NCBI RefSeq assembly: GCF_040802235.1 | Contig: NC_133166.1 | Span: 3,348,001 to 3,412,000, forward strand | DNA: 64,000 nt | Source: Manis javanica | Lineage: Eukaryota > Chordata > Mammalia > Pholidota > Manidae | Direction: 5' to 3' | In this document: piece after piece, positions 37,051 through 50,134 of the stretch | Numbering within the stretch: the stretch's first letter is position 1 | Layout: every line of letters begins with the position of its first letter | The notes under the pieces: generated by a model | Database searches by the model: none | The model's input: the letters and a program-made list of their open reading frames with translations, nothing else | What the model was told of the DNA's origin: nothing | Program-made: the position numbers and the translations under genes

Positions 37051-38930
37051 TGCTATGGTGCCTCAAATGTTGAAACCTTTTCTACTGCTATAGAATTTTA
37101 TGATAGATTCCTTAAATAGAAAATGTTAGTGCTGTAAAGAAACTCAGGAATGATCTAATCCACACCCTTGTTTTTCAGTGGGGTGACTAAGTCACGTTCA
37201 CAAGATCACCCAACAGGTGCCGTGTGTGTCCCTGATGACTTAATGAGCATGTATCTTGTATACACAAACAGGTTATGAGGTCAAAGTCTGACTTTTCTGC
37301 CTTGGATCCCCAAGAAACCTGAAACACTGTCTAGAGGGTTTCTATAGTCAAGTGTTGAATGAGGGACAGAATCCCAGAACAATTTCACTTCTCTTGAAAG
37401 ATTACTTTCACACTACTTTGAATGGAGGTCAGAATAAGCTCCTCAAGTAAGTGCAGTTTCACCGATTCTCAGCAAAAGTTTATCAGACAAAGCTGTTGTT
37501 TCTAAGAGGTATCCATGAGTGGATTTTCATCTGCTACTCAAAGTATGAATGCACAACTCAGAGGAGAGGGAAAGTGGAGCTGCCCACACTCGCTCTCTCT
37601 CCTTTTCACATGACATTGCCCTGCTGTGGGTAAACCTACAGTATTTAGAGTTAGGCAAAATTGAGTTTAACTTCAAATGCGGCATCTGATGTTATACAAG
37701 TTGTTGGACTTCTATATGCCTAAATCTTAAAAATTTTATTTCTCAGTATAATAGCATTCCATAAGACTAAACACAGGATTCAACTAGATTATTTATAGCA
37801 CCATTTTGGGGCTCATAGTATTATAGATGCATAAAAATGTATCCATTATCATTTCTTATTAGCAATGATGCCATTATAATTATTAAAACATTTAATACTT
37901 GATTTCAAAAGTCATAAGTTCCCTGAACTGATAATTATAGGAACAAGCACAGAACAGTCATACTGTATGTGTCTATCTGTATGCGCTCATAGAGACTGAG
38001 GTTTGGCTTAGCGATACAGTTTAATTTACTTACTTCAGCTTACTCAATGCATTAGACCACTGGATTTCCCTAAATTCCAAAACAAGTGCAGTCAGTTTCC
38101 TCTACCACCCCCAACTCATGGCAATAAGGAGTACAATGGATCAGACAGGTTTGTTTGTTAGTTTTTTTTTTTTTTGGAAAGTGCCATGGATGAGGTAAGG
38201 TCATATTTATGCCCCCATCAGCTCAAACCTTCTCCCCCAACCCACATATACACATATACACAGTCAACAAACAGAGAAACTCCACAGAGAGTCAGTGAAA
38301 ATACATTTTATCTAAGGCCACATTGTTTTTGTTACATTCACACCAGACATTTTGTTGATGTTTTAGGGAACCACTCACCTACCTTAGTACCATTTAAAAT
38401 TTTGTATCGTAGAATTTGTTTTGTATAAGAGGTTGTCAAGACTTCTCTCCAGATTTTACAAATGGGTCCTATAAGGGACGTGTATTTATCTTCTAGTCTG
38501 TAACACGTGGGACAGTATACCAAGATAACCAATCCCCAACCCCAGGAGGACTTTGGATAAGCAATTATTTTCTTTCCAGTAATGTGGCTTCATTAATTTT
38601 AAATGAGAAAGATGAAGAACAGTAACATAATTGACTATAATGTAGCTCATTAAGACATAATATATGTCTCCATCACTGGGAGAACTTTGATTTAAAAAAA
38701 AAAGCAACAAAAATCCTTTAATTATACCAGCAAATAAAATAATAAAAAAAGAATGATCTGTCCTGCAAATTCTATGATTTTTATCACATACTTAAAGACA
38801 CTTTAAAGCATTTAGTTATACGAGGGAATCCTAAAATACAAAATACAAGTGTAGTGCCTTGGAAACCTAATATCTATTTGTTTTTTAATAATCTGCATGA
38901 CTAGAGGGAAACAAGCCTTGAATGAAAAGA
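37051..38930. other. Intergenic DNA, nothing firm
   Basis: A MIR-like patch may lie near 37140-37215 (TGATCTAATCCACACCC and following). A T-run is at 38162-38175. No gene was found. Confidence 0.3.
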
Positions 38931-38934
38931 TATA

Positions 38935-39075
38935 AGAGTAAGAGCTAATGACTCAGGCAACTTGGATTTGAGAGTTAGTTTTGCTGTTTCGTAACTGTGA
39001 GATGTTGAGCTACTTACTTAATCTTATTTTTATCATTTTTTAAATCGTGAATAATTGCTCACCACATCAATTCCT
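38935..39075 (+). mobile_element. MIR SINE fossil
   Basis: MIR phrases: AGTAAGAGCTAATGACTC, CAACTTGGATTTGAGAG, GTAACTGTGAGATGTTGAGC, ACTTACTTAATCTTA. Confidence 0.6.
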
Positions 39076-39620
39076 CATGAGGACTGGGATAACACATGCA
39101 AATACTCAGTCTTTGCTTCAGCAGATTGTATTCACTTAATGACTGCTTGCTTTCCTTAGTGATTATAGCAGTATTGACAGGAGTATTCCTTAATGCTTTA
39201 GAATGCAGTTCTAGTTTTTAACATTCCTAATTTATCAACAATGGTATAGAGTCTACACCTTAAGACTCTTAAGGCAGACATTTCTGAGGTGGAGAATGGT
39301 ACCCAATGCCACACTTACAGCAAATAACTCACTCCTTTCCTATATCTGGTGGGAGTATTAAAATCAGTATTGTTGCTACTAGAAGACTTTCTTATTTCAC
39401 AGGATAATGATCCTTTTGTATATTTAGAAAAAAAATCCCTTTCTATAAGGAATGTCTGTGTGTTATTAAAAAGCAAGAATTATCCTTCACTTTAAGGGCA
39501 CTATTGTATTTGTGAACAGTGATGCTGGCATAGACAGCAGTGAAACAGCTTTGTCCTTTGAAACAGAAAATTAATTTGCTGCTTATTGAAACTGGATAAC
39601 TCACTGAAATTATAAGGAAC
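39076..39620. other. Intergenic DNA, nothing recognised
   Basis: AT-rich sequence without a gene or clear repeat. Confidence 0.35.
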
Positions 39621-40118
39621 TCAGAGACCTGGTGCACAAAACTGGCAGGAACCACAGAAATAAGACAAGAGCGGGGATCTTAGCGTAGGAGGAGTTTGCT
39701 TTACACACGGCAACCGCCCGCCACTTGTGTTGCCAGATGTTGTAAATAATCTCTCATTTTGCTTACTTTCAAAAGATTCAAAAGTCAGGAATGGGATTTT
39801 TTGATGAGCTGAGAGTAGTTTCTGATTAGCCAAACACAAAGTACAAGCCTTAGTTTCTAGGGAGCTAGAAGCAGCAGCATCTGTCTCCTTAGCCTCAGAT
39901 GTGGGCTGAAAGGCCGTGACATTCTCCACCTGAGTGTAATTGCTGTTGTGTACTTTAGTTAAAACACTGTCCTTCTGCAGGCTAAAGCCTGTAATGCAGT
40001 TGAGCCAAGAGGTACAAAGTAGAGAAGGAATATTTTTATGTGTGTTATCAATTGAATTCATGCATACCAAGAAGTCGATCCACGTGCAACTTCCTTGAGG
40101 CTCCCCTTCAATACCCAT
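39621..40118 (-). other. Unexplained 165-codon open frame, no domain recognised
   Basis: A Met-started open frame of 165 codons lies between intergenic AT-rich sequence. The predicted protein is Ser/Thr- and Cys-containing and hydrophilic, with a run such as TSEAKETDAAASSSLETK, and it ends in a Cys-rich tail. No signal peptide, membrane segment or known motif was identified. The local GC content is higher than its surroundings. It may be a decayed retrocopy, part of an old repeat, or chance. I would not call it a gene on present evidence. Confidence 0.25.
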
Positions 40119-40945
40119 TGCATGCCTTCAAGTTCCTGATCACCTGGCCAAACAAAACAGATCTACCAAGTAGTGTAGATACAAATGTTTATTTCTGGAT
40201 CTCTATTTATTGGATAAATTCTATACTTTCTAATAGTCTTTGGAAATTCTTTAGTTTGAGGTATATTACTTGCAGCAATCCATTTGTTATAATAACCACT
40301 AAAGCATGTAGAGCCAGCCAAAACTCAGGCTGTTTTGCATTTTTTGGTTTTTTTTTGTTTTAACTTTTCTGTTAATTGTTCATAGAGAGGTCCCTTGGTG
40401 ACACACGGTGTTGGAAAAGTAAGTGAGGGTCTCCTAAAAACTACTTGGACCTTCAGGATTTGCTCAGGCCCAGGTCTACATCTACAAATGCCATGAAATA
40501 ATAATGCTCTTCATTGCCTGACTTCATCAATGAGATATTACAACTCTACGTTCATAATAGAAAATTTAGGACTTATGATAACCTATGGTCCAATGGTCAG
40601 ATGTTCCATCTCAACTAGAACCCAGTAGCAACATAATGCTTATTTCTCATTGAAATGAGAAACGTAAATTGCCGAGGCAATAATTTGATCTATTGAAAAT
40701 CTCTAACAGCTTCTGTACTACACGTAACAACTTGATATGCCAATCTCAATTTTGGGACCAGCATATGAAAGACTGAGGTATAGCATTGATTGCATTGCAA
40801 TCTCAAGAGCCTTTTACTGCTATGCAAGCACAAAAAGTTGTCAGCCTTTTTTAAAAAATCTGCTGATTGGGTCAAAAAGTGGACTCACCCATAGAGAAGA
40901 TGTAGTCTCTAGAACTGAAAGCAGTTTAGCAATATGTTGGATCTT
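40119..40945. other. Intergenic DNA, nothing recognised
   Basis: Mixed composition with a T-run near 40340. No gene was found. Confidence 0.35.
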
Positions 40946-40949
40946 TGAA

Positions 40950-41695
40950 TAGGGTTCCCAGAACCAATTCCACTGTCAATTCTGATACTACATATGCAGA
41001 GATAATAGCAGATTCCACAGGTTAATGGTTCAGTCCTACAAGATTTCCCCCCTCAGGGCCAGAGGAAAGCCACAGACTTCTGACCAAATGGCTACAAATT
41101 GGGGGTTCCAACAACCTCCTCCTCAAGTTTAATCTACTAGAACAGTTCACAGAACTCAGGGAAACCTATTTACCACGTTTATTAAAGGATATAATAAAGG
41201 ATATGATTCAATAAGCCAGATAAACAGGTATATAGGACAAGGTTCTGAACAGATGAGCATCTGTTCTCACGGTGCTTGATGCCTGGCTTGGTGGCTGATG
41301 GAAGCATTCTGGATCCCCAAGTGTGGAAGCTCTCTGAAAAGAGAAAGAAAAAAAGCTGTTTTCTTGGGTTTTTAAGAAGGCTTCACTACGTAATCATGAT
41401 TGACTAAGTCATTCCGTTGGTTACTGATTCCACCTCCAGCCCCCTCTCCCTCCCCCAGAGATCAGGGGTGGGGGACTGAAAGATTCAATCATCTAATGGC
41501 ATGACTGGTCCTCTGACAAGCAGCCCCAGCTCGTGGGTGGGGGCAAAGGTCACTTTCATTTAATAACAGGACACCTATTTCACCTTTATGACTCTGAAGT
41601 GTTTTTAGTAACTGTGGGTGGAGACCAAGTATATCTGAGAAGTGTGTTCTGGTCATCTGATTAACCAAATGCATATTTCTTATAAATCATTATAT
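40950..41695 (-). mobile_element. ERV-type LTR, family B, antisense copy
   Basis: Read on the minus strand it begins near AGAAATATGCATTTGG. It then carries a GGGGGCTGGAGG block and a TTAAAAACCC TATA-like box. A TTTAATAAA signal near 41180 lies just before GGTTTCCCTGAGTTCTGTG. The block order fits a widespread mammalian LTR that I recognise but cannot name with confidence. It is non-coding. Confidence 0.6.
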
Positions 41696-41764
41696 TATAA
41701 TCTCTTATATGATAGGAAGCACAATGTTTAGAAAAGTGTGCTTTGACTGAGGGAGAATTTGGAA

Positions 41765-42165
41765 TTGTGACTTATATTAAGAAATGCGTATTTGGTCTTT
41801 GTCTTAATTTCTAGTACAGAGCTTCTAAAACCCTTGGAATTTTTAAGTGGTGGGAAAGATAAGGATGTCTTCTGTTATGTTAATAAGGTACTCTTTGGCA
41901 CACCGCCAGGTCACCTAAGGGTGTTGCTGGTTGCCAAGGAAACCAAGCCCGTGACTAGAGAACCAAACTTTTAGTCAGACCTCTGGAGAGGAGATACAGG
42001 AGAGGGGCTGGAAGAGAAAGCAAATGCTAACTGCGGATGTTCTAACCATGCTGATGCAATGAAGCTCCCATAAAAACCCGAAGTATGGGGTTTGAACAGC
42101 TCCTAGCTTGGCAGATACATGGAGTTTGGCCAAGATGCCTGGAAAGGGAACTCTTTTGTATTTTT
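41765..42165 (+). mobile_element. ERV-type LTR, family B, sense copy (5' part)
   Basis: It shares with the neighbouring antisense copy the opening AGAAATGCGTATTTGG, a GAGGGGCTGGAAG block, GCAATGAAGCTCCCATAAAAA and the following AGCTCC region. It retains better the phrase CTTCTAAAACCCTTGGAATT. The 3' half is missing. The two copies point away from each other (head to head) with about 70 bp between them. Confidence 0.6.
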
Positions 42166-42269
42166 TATTCCCTAGCTTTCAGTTTTAAATATAAACCTAT
42201 CCATATGAGTTAGAGTCAGGGACATGGGACAGGTTGTCACGCTACTATGAATTAAGTTTTTTCTTCCTA

Positions 42270-42675
42270 CAAAGGCCTAGTTTATTCTTTAAGATAACCT
42301 TTAACATGTTGTTCTTCCTTCTTCTGGTCACATTACTTAGTTAAGTAATATTGTATTCAGGACACAAAACAGACCTCAGGAGCATAAAAAAAACTATGTA
42401 CCTACATGTCATTGCATTGGCATGATACACGTCAATGTTGATGGATAAAGAATGACAAGATACAAATCAACACAGTCACCTGGACAACCCTATTCTTAAT
42501 ACAAACGTCAAGGCAAATATTAGTCGCCTGTATACACGTCTTATACCAACCCATATTCATAAACCTCTATAACAACACAAGCCCTAAACCCTTTAAGGGT
42601 GTCTCGCCTCTCTCCTCTAAGGTTGCCACACTCCTGTCTGATCTGAACAATAACTGCATTTCCTCATCACTGCAG
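42270..42675 (+). mobile_element. ERV-type LTR-like element, family A copy 3
   Basis: It shares with copy 1 at 13440-13780 a run of blocks: the TTATTCTTTAAG start, GTTGTTCTTCCTTCTTC, GATAAAGAATGACAAGAT, CACCTGGACAACCCTATTC, TTAATACAAACGTCAAGG, the CGCCTGTATACA block, CCTCTATAACAAC in the TATA position, and the CTTTAAGGGTGTCTC run. The 3' end is truncated. No coding potential is seen. Confidence 0.6.
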
Positions 42676-42814
42676 AAAACATTTAGAAGGGATTTTTTAA
42701 AGGATAACATATATAATATGTTAGGTCCTTAGGAAAATAGATCTGACACTAGATTCTCAAGACACTAATGAGGAAATTATAAAACAACACTAAGGATTTT
42801 AAGTAAATATGAAT

Positions 42815-43720
42815 AAACAGTGACACCATGTTAATGAAGATGACTCAATATTTTAAAGATATAAGTTTTACAAAATTGGTTATTAAATACAGCACCATTC
42901 CAAATAAAATTTCAAAAGTGTATTTTCCAAGTGACAAGCTAACTGTTATGTTTGTGGAATAACCCAGAACACAAGGACCTAGACATTTCTGAAGAGTATC
43001 TAGCAGCTATCACTGCCATCATACAATGGGAAGCCTACCAATGAAGAAAGTTTAATATAGACTGATGATCAGAATAGAGAGTCCAGAAATAGATCCACAC
43101 ACAAATGAAAATTTAATGCATCACACAGTGTCACTAAGGGTAAATGAAGAACATACATTAAAAAAAAAAAACACTTGGGAAAATATGTTGTTTGCATTCA
43201 AAGAAAAAAATTCCATATTTAATACAAAGGCCAAAAAATACTTTCAGATATGCTAAGGATTTAATTATCTGTCGCTCCACCTATGTTGGTGAAACAATGT
43301 TAAATGTCTAACGATAACAAATATTAGTGAAGAGAGACGTGGGGTATTGGGTGCTGTTGTTGAGAGTGTAAATATGAACAAGAAATTTAGAAAACATTTT
43401 GTTATATTTTGAAATTGAATATATGTTAAACATATATCATTGGATGTACCCTATATTCAATCATTGCTGTATCTATGGATGTTCCTAGACAATGTCTTGT
43501 ATCTGTGCATCAAGTGACAGGGGAAGTAACATCCGTAGTAACACTGGTCATGATAAAGGTGAAGGGTGATTTAATTATGACACATTAAGGAAAATCAATA
43601 CTACAACAAAATTAAATACTACAGTGAATTAAAGAGTTCAGGAATATATATGAACATGGGGGAATGTTAGAAAGAGAATACTGAAAAAACACAAGCAATA
43701 TAGAGTTTAAAATGGATGAC
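42815..43720 (+). mobile_element. Old LINE-1 ORF2 fragment, sense
   Basis: Diverged old L1 phrases in order: AAGATGACTCAATATTTTAAAG, AAGTGACAAGCTAACTG, AATAGAGAGTCCAGAAATAG, and a TGTTGTTGAGAGTGTAAATATG region. There are many stops. The 63-codon frame at 43065-43256 is part of it. Confidence 0.5.
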
Positions 43721-46700
43721 CTCACATTTATAGTATTCAAAAGTTTATAAAAGAGACATATTAAAAATAGAGTTTTAAGAATATGTGACAAAAGAGGAGC
43801 TCTCCTGAGCCTGATTAAAGTACGAGGCTCTTGCCTTTATCATAGGAAGGATGCAGAGACAGGGCACAGTAAGCCCAGCAGCAGGAAGGTTGTATTTAAA
43901 GCCACAGTACACATTTATCCTAATTCAGCAATGCAGACAAACTTTCTATTAATTCTTACAATTTGTCATTTTACTCCTTTACATGAGTCTATTCCTTATA
44001 CATTCACAAATTGTGTTTTGTTTTTTATTTTGTTTCCCTCTGCTAGCTGCACCCTCCATTGACTTGTTACCTAGAACTGAGAACACTGAACATCATTGTT
44101 TTTTATATGACTTTAAAGTGAATATCACTAAACTTGTATACAGCTTTGATTATGGGATATCAATTCAATCTTAAATACACATTGAAATAGCAATTAAGCT
44201 TGAGCCTCTGAGTACAGTTTACTAACTTGCCTTGCACCATTATTGATATAATGGAAGATAGAAAAAAGCCATTGTCAATGCTGAATCTTTAGGAACAAGA
44301 ATTCAGGCAACTAAATCATAAAACTTTAACCATTAAATTGCAAAAGAAGATGTGCCATTGAAGGTGTTTGTCTACTGTTTTTGAAAGCATTGTCATATCA
44401 CTTTTAATACACACATTTCCAGCCTGATGCTGCCACCTTTTGAGACAGATCAACCGTTCAAAGTGAATGCCCATTGAGTCTCATTTTGCAATTATTGGCT
44501 TAAATTCATAGTATATATAGCGATTATTACTGAAAGGATAAGTATCATAAGCAAAGATTATAATGAGAGAAAATTCATAAATTTCTTTTTCATTTCATGA
44601 ATAAAGATATGAAGACTCCTTCCTGCTTTTCCTTTAGTGTAATGAATCCCTTGTGAATTGCTACCATTTGCATTGGGGAAAATATAGGGCTCAGCACTAG
44701 AATGTTTCCTAATCATGTTATTTCTTATTGAATCTCAAGAGAAATCAATAGACATTACAGTGACTTAAAAATAACATAGTTTTCATTCTTCTAAATATAA
44801 AAAAAAATCTACACATGCATTTCAGCATCACAAAGACTAAATAAAAGATCTATTTTTCCCATGTTCTTAATTTATAACTTATTACAGGCATATGTCTTCT
44901 TAATTTACATAAACATATTGGAGTAAAATATTAGTTTTTTTGAGGTTAATCCTCAGAGAAATTAAACAAATAAAAATGTTCACCATCTACGAAGTGATGA
45001 ATCATGAACTCATTATTATATAAATGACTTAATTAAAGACTTTTACATATGTATTTTTTAGTATAATCAAGTCTATTCATTCATTTTTTTCATTTAGCCA
45101 CAAATATTTATTGAATGTCTCCTATATGACAAACACTGTTCTATTAACCCACTCTATAATTGTAAAGATCGGTACTCTAAAAGTTTATTATCAAAATAAT
45201 ACAGGGAAAAATATATATAAGTAACTAAAAATTATAAATTAAGTTACTGATATGTCTTGTGAACGCAATTGAACAAGCTTTTAAAAATTAAGGGTTTCAT
45301 TCTACCTTTGATGTTGAAGTATTTTTCAAATGTTTAAGTATAGAGTAAACAATAATCTTCTATAGTAAACTAAGATGTGTGGAAATCTGAGTGAGCAAAT
45401 AAATGAGTATCCTCATCATTCAACTCAAAGATTAACAAATATATTTATTTCATTCAAAAGTATCCTTTAAAACTTCTTGCGTAGGATTCTTCTAGTAATA
45501 GTAGAACAAGTGACATGTGAGTACATAGAACTGACCCTACATCCATCAACTCTAAAGTCCCTTTGATGAGTACCCAGTTTATAGCCAGCCAGACTACAGT
45601 TCACAGTCCACTGGATTCATCTCTTACGCAACTCCCATGAAAGTTCATACGACAATCAGAAGGAGCCAAATGTAAGTACTTACATGAAAGTATAGAAAGA
45701 AGCATGCACAGATGTGTAACGTCTTCAGAGACATCATTAAGTTAAAGAATAAAATAAGCCCATTGCATTTAACAAAAATCCAGGCATTGAAGAGAAGGCT
45801 ATCAGCAGCAAATCCCACTATACGGAGTGTGAGGCCTCACACTTTATGACGTCTCCGCCCAAAGATGTATTTCCTAGTCCTTCCCTCTGGGGAAAGTAAG
45901 TCTTAAAATACTCATTTTTACATAATGGAAATGAATATATTATAAAATACCAAGAATAACAGTTATTGTCAAGGTAGATTTTCCAGCTGCTTCTAAATCT
46001 GCCCGAGCATTTTTTTTTAGTAAGCTACAGCTGTAGCAGCCAGTGTCATTTTCTGTTTTTCCTGTATTATCGCAAGAGGAGTCACCAGGGTCAGGGCAGA
46101 AATGTTTGGACCCACAAGTATTTTACCCCCATTAAAAAGATGTTCCCACAGATATTCCTTTAAGTCTGACCAAATCATTAAAGTCAAGACAACTTTAATT
46201 AATTACTGTGGTGAAGAGGCTGAGGGCAAACACCACATCAATTTTTTGGGATTAAGGATCCCAATTTAGAAGCCAGTAGTTTTCAAAAGAGAAGAAATGC
46301 CCCCCTCAGCTCCTCATTATTCTACAGAGACATGGAAAAACTGCTAAATAAGAGGTGAGGTTGCATTCCAAAAGACAGCCCTCTCCCCGTTGCTTTTTAT
46401 GTGTGTGAACCTTATCATTCAGTGACAAATATTATGAACTCAGATGCCAAGTTTGGAATTGGGTGGGCTATTTAGGGGAGTGCTAAGAAATGCCCATTAC
46501 GCAGAAACTGAATACCTGGAAACCCAGGGAAAGATTCAGCCCTCCGGTGGAACGAGGAATAGATGGGATAAAAAAAATTACTGGTATCATGGACAACTCT
46601 GAAATGTCTCCTAGGGTCAGAGTCACAAAATTCTGCCTTCTTATAGTTATTGTAGATATGTGTAAGAGTTTAATGATACAGAGAATATAAAATAATACAG

Positions 46701-49700
46701 ACTTCTATTAAATTAAAAGTTTTTAATGTTTAACAGAAGGTTCATTTGTAAATTTTAAGATTCCCATCAATCTCACAAGCCTTTGTCCTTCACTGGGAAA
46801 ATTACTTACACATGATTCTATTATATCATGTTCAAAGATTATACACTGACAAAGTAAAAATAATGGAAATGTTCAATTTATTCAAGAGTTTCCTAGAAAA
46901 TAGTAAATGAATAGATATGAATATGATTGTATTCAAGATTTGGGTCAAAGAAATTTCAATCAACCCCCTTTTTCAGTTATCTGGCTAGAAATAATATTGC
47001 TTAACTGGGATAATGATGTTATTATAGGTGGATGCATCATTCAGCTATAGTGGGGTGTAAAAATTTTAGGAAAAAATCATGACCATATTACTAGGTTAGT
47101 GTGGTTGTTAACAAGGAAATATATATGGTATTATTTGTTATTGTGTGGTTTAACAGAATTTAATATAATATAGTAAAAACCTTGATACTCCTCTGTATAT
47201 AGGTGATGAATTGATTTTGACCTTGAAACTTTAAGTTGGTATCTGTTATTAGTATTGAAGCATTTAAGACTTCTTATCCTGTCTTTATAAGCTTAGCTTA
47301 TTAAATTCATATGAATTATTTGTTTTTTATTAGTTCTTGTCAAGTCAGAGTTTATAACTGAAAATGAAACAAGAAAACTATAAAATTTATACCTTCTGTA
47401 ATTGAAGCTCTTTAGTTAACTAATTATGTAAATGAGACAATCATTATATATGAACTAATCAGAAATTATTTCTGTCATCTATCAGATATAAAAGAAAATG
47501 AGATTTTTAAACATGAACTTAGGAGTTTTAAGGTTTTAAAATTTATAGTCTTAGTAATAAGATAGATATTTAATAGAACTTTGTGCAGACACTACTCTCA
47601 AGGGTGTAAAAAATTCTCATATTAATAATTGTCCTCACTGTTCTGATTCCTGAAGAAATGCTATAAATCTTGCTTTGTAGTTCCTGGTGAACCACAAGGT
47701 GCCTTTTGAAATGTACATTTATATTCACTGTTGGTGACTTTCACAGATACTATGATTACACTTGAGACTTTTAGCAGGAGTGAAAATGACAACAAATTTC
47801 AATATAGACTCTACTAGCAATAGCTTCAGAATTAGAAGAAACATCTGAAGTGCTTGTAGACAAGAAAACTAACAGCTAAGGATCTGAATTAGAAGAAACA
47901 ATGGGGATTCCCAACTATTGGACTATATCACACATATGCAAGAGATAAATGTATAAGCTACATATTAGTTACTCACCTAAGAATATTTTATCCTTGAATA
48001 AATATGTGATACCAGTCCTCAATCAACTTTCATCCATATTATAGTCTGATAACTGATCCCTATTTTTGTGACAATTGGGAAAGCTTCCTAATTAGCAGAT
48101 GAAAGAGCAGTTTATTACTTTTTTTGAGTAAGCAAACAAGAGAAAAGAATAACATTTCTCCATAAAGAGAATGTTGTAAAGGAAAACACCTTATAAAAAT
48201 AACTCAATATTTAAAAATTTAAGTTAGTGTTTGGTTAATACAAAAATGTTTTAAGTTTTTTATTCAATTTACTGAATCCTTTACCCTTCCAAAAGCATAT
48301 TAGATGTTCCTCTAGATAACTGGGCAAACAAACACACAATTTGTTAACTAATAGGAATTGACTTTTGAAAATTTATTCATTCCTAAGTATTTACAGAAAA
48401 CCATGATAGAACACGTGCCATGAAAGGAAGCCTTGTAGAATGGCCCATTCCATCACGGAACCATCTTCTTGCATGAACCTAAGTCAGATCTCTTTGTAGA
48501 ACTAGCTTTTGGAACTGGCATGACCTGACTTTCCCACCCAGTTTCAGGCAGAGAAAGTGCAAAACAGGAAAGAAATAATAAATGATTGTGCTCATGTAGC
48601 CAAATGTGCAAATGCATTAAATCAACGGACAGTGAACTGCAGCAGTGGGCAAGACTGCTCCCAAAAAGGACAACGCTGATTCTCCCGCTGTCTCTCTTAC
48701 CTCACATTTCTGGTCGCTTAGCTACAAATTGTTTTAAGTTCTTCCATTTCCTGAATTGTTCATTGAATTTCATACATTAGTAACTAAATGTATATTTGGT
48801 AGGTGTCAAATGGGGGTAGTTTTTCATTGCATGATGATGGGATCTGTATGGGTCAAGTTTCTAAGCGGTATCATGCACAATGCTACAGATTATTCTTCAG
48901 GTGCAGAAATAATCTACCTGCTCGATAAAGGGAACATTGGGGTTACTAGAAGACTCCCCCACACACACATACATGCATGCCCACTAGCAATGAGAAAAAT
49001 AATAATTTGGTATTGGGCTATAAACCAAGTTGGAATAAGCTAAAAATACAGAGTCAGGTAATAACAGCCACTTAATTTTTTTCACTTTGTCTGAAGACTT
49101 GAAAGTAACATAGAGATCAGGAATGACTTTATGATGCAAGCTGCACATAATGTTTGATTCTATATTTCTGCATGTAATCACATTTTACTGTCTTTTGAGA
49201 CTGGAGTTTCTGCCTTTGGAGATTTGACTCCCAATTAAAACATGTATCTAGTCACTATGGTTACCCCATCTTCTTTAAGAAAGACTAAATAAAAGAGCAG
49301 CAACCTGCATGTACTCAGAAGGTGTCTCGGATATTTTATCACTAAGTCACTCAAGTTCCCACTGTATTATTTTCATCTAAAAAATGAATTTCTTTTCCTT
49401 ATTTTTAAGCTCCAACTTAGAACCCCTAAGACAAACAAAAGAAAAGAGTAGATGACACAGGTAAGACACTAGGAAAGACAATTTAAGGATTTGGAGCTGT
49501 TCCTCACTGAGGTGGACAGATGGCATCTGTGCTACTACATGACATGAATTTAATAGTGTACTTTGTAAGGAGAACAACTGAATGGTTCACTTTTAAAATA
49601 CTGTAAAATCATTCTTAAAAATGTGATGTCAAATTTTTTCTCACTATTTTTGCTGCTTGGGGGGCACAAGACTGATTACTGGGAGAAAGTGTATGAATTT

Positions 49701-50134
49701 TGGAGCTGAAGGATATACAGAATGGTCATTAGGAAGAAAACCGAGTACAGTTGAGTTAAACTCACACACTGTTCAGAGAATGGGAGAGACTTCAGCCAGG
49801 GTATTTGTATCCTTTGCAATTTGGATATGAGCCAGTAGAGAAAGAATAGAACAGAATATGGTGCATTTGCAGAAACAGAAGTAGAATCTGTAGACTTATA
49901 CCAGTGATTTGAGAGCCTACAATCCAGATTTGATACAGAGAATTGATTAATCAACTTAAGGGTTTTCCACTTGTCCACTGACTTTCCTCTTACTATGTAC
50001 TGTATTTGGTGTTATAATATCCTAAACTGGTTTCTTTCCCCATGTCTGAATAACTTCATTAACGATTCTATAATTTCTTATAAACACGGGAGAGGAAAAT
50101 ATTTGCAAGTTTAAACAAACTGCATTTGTCACAA
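43721..50134. other. Long gene-free AT-rich intergenic DNA
   Basis: An ancient repeat of unassigned family lies near 45080-45150 (CACAAATATTTATTGAATGTC). The rest, including the slightly less AT-rich patches at 45500-46140 and 48480-48720, shows no gene or nameable element. The 5' flank of OR5F1 lies at the right end; no convincing splice acceptor was fixed there. Confidence 0.35.

Noticed and set aside
50126-50134. Upstream start three codons before the OR5F1 ATG
   Set aside because: The codon at 50126 is TTG. The ATG at 50135 matches the family start and the expected glycosylation site position.
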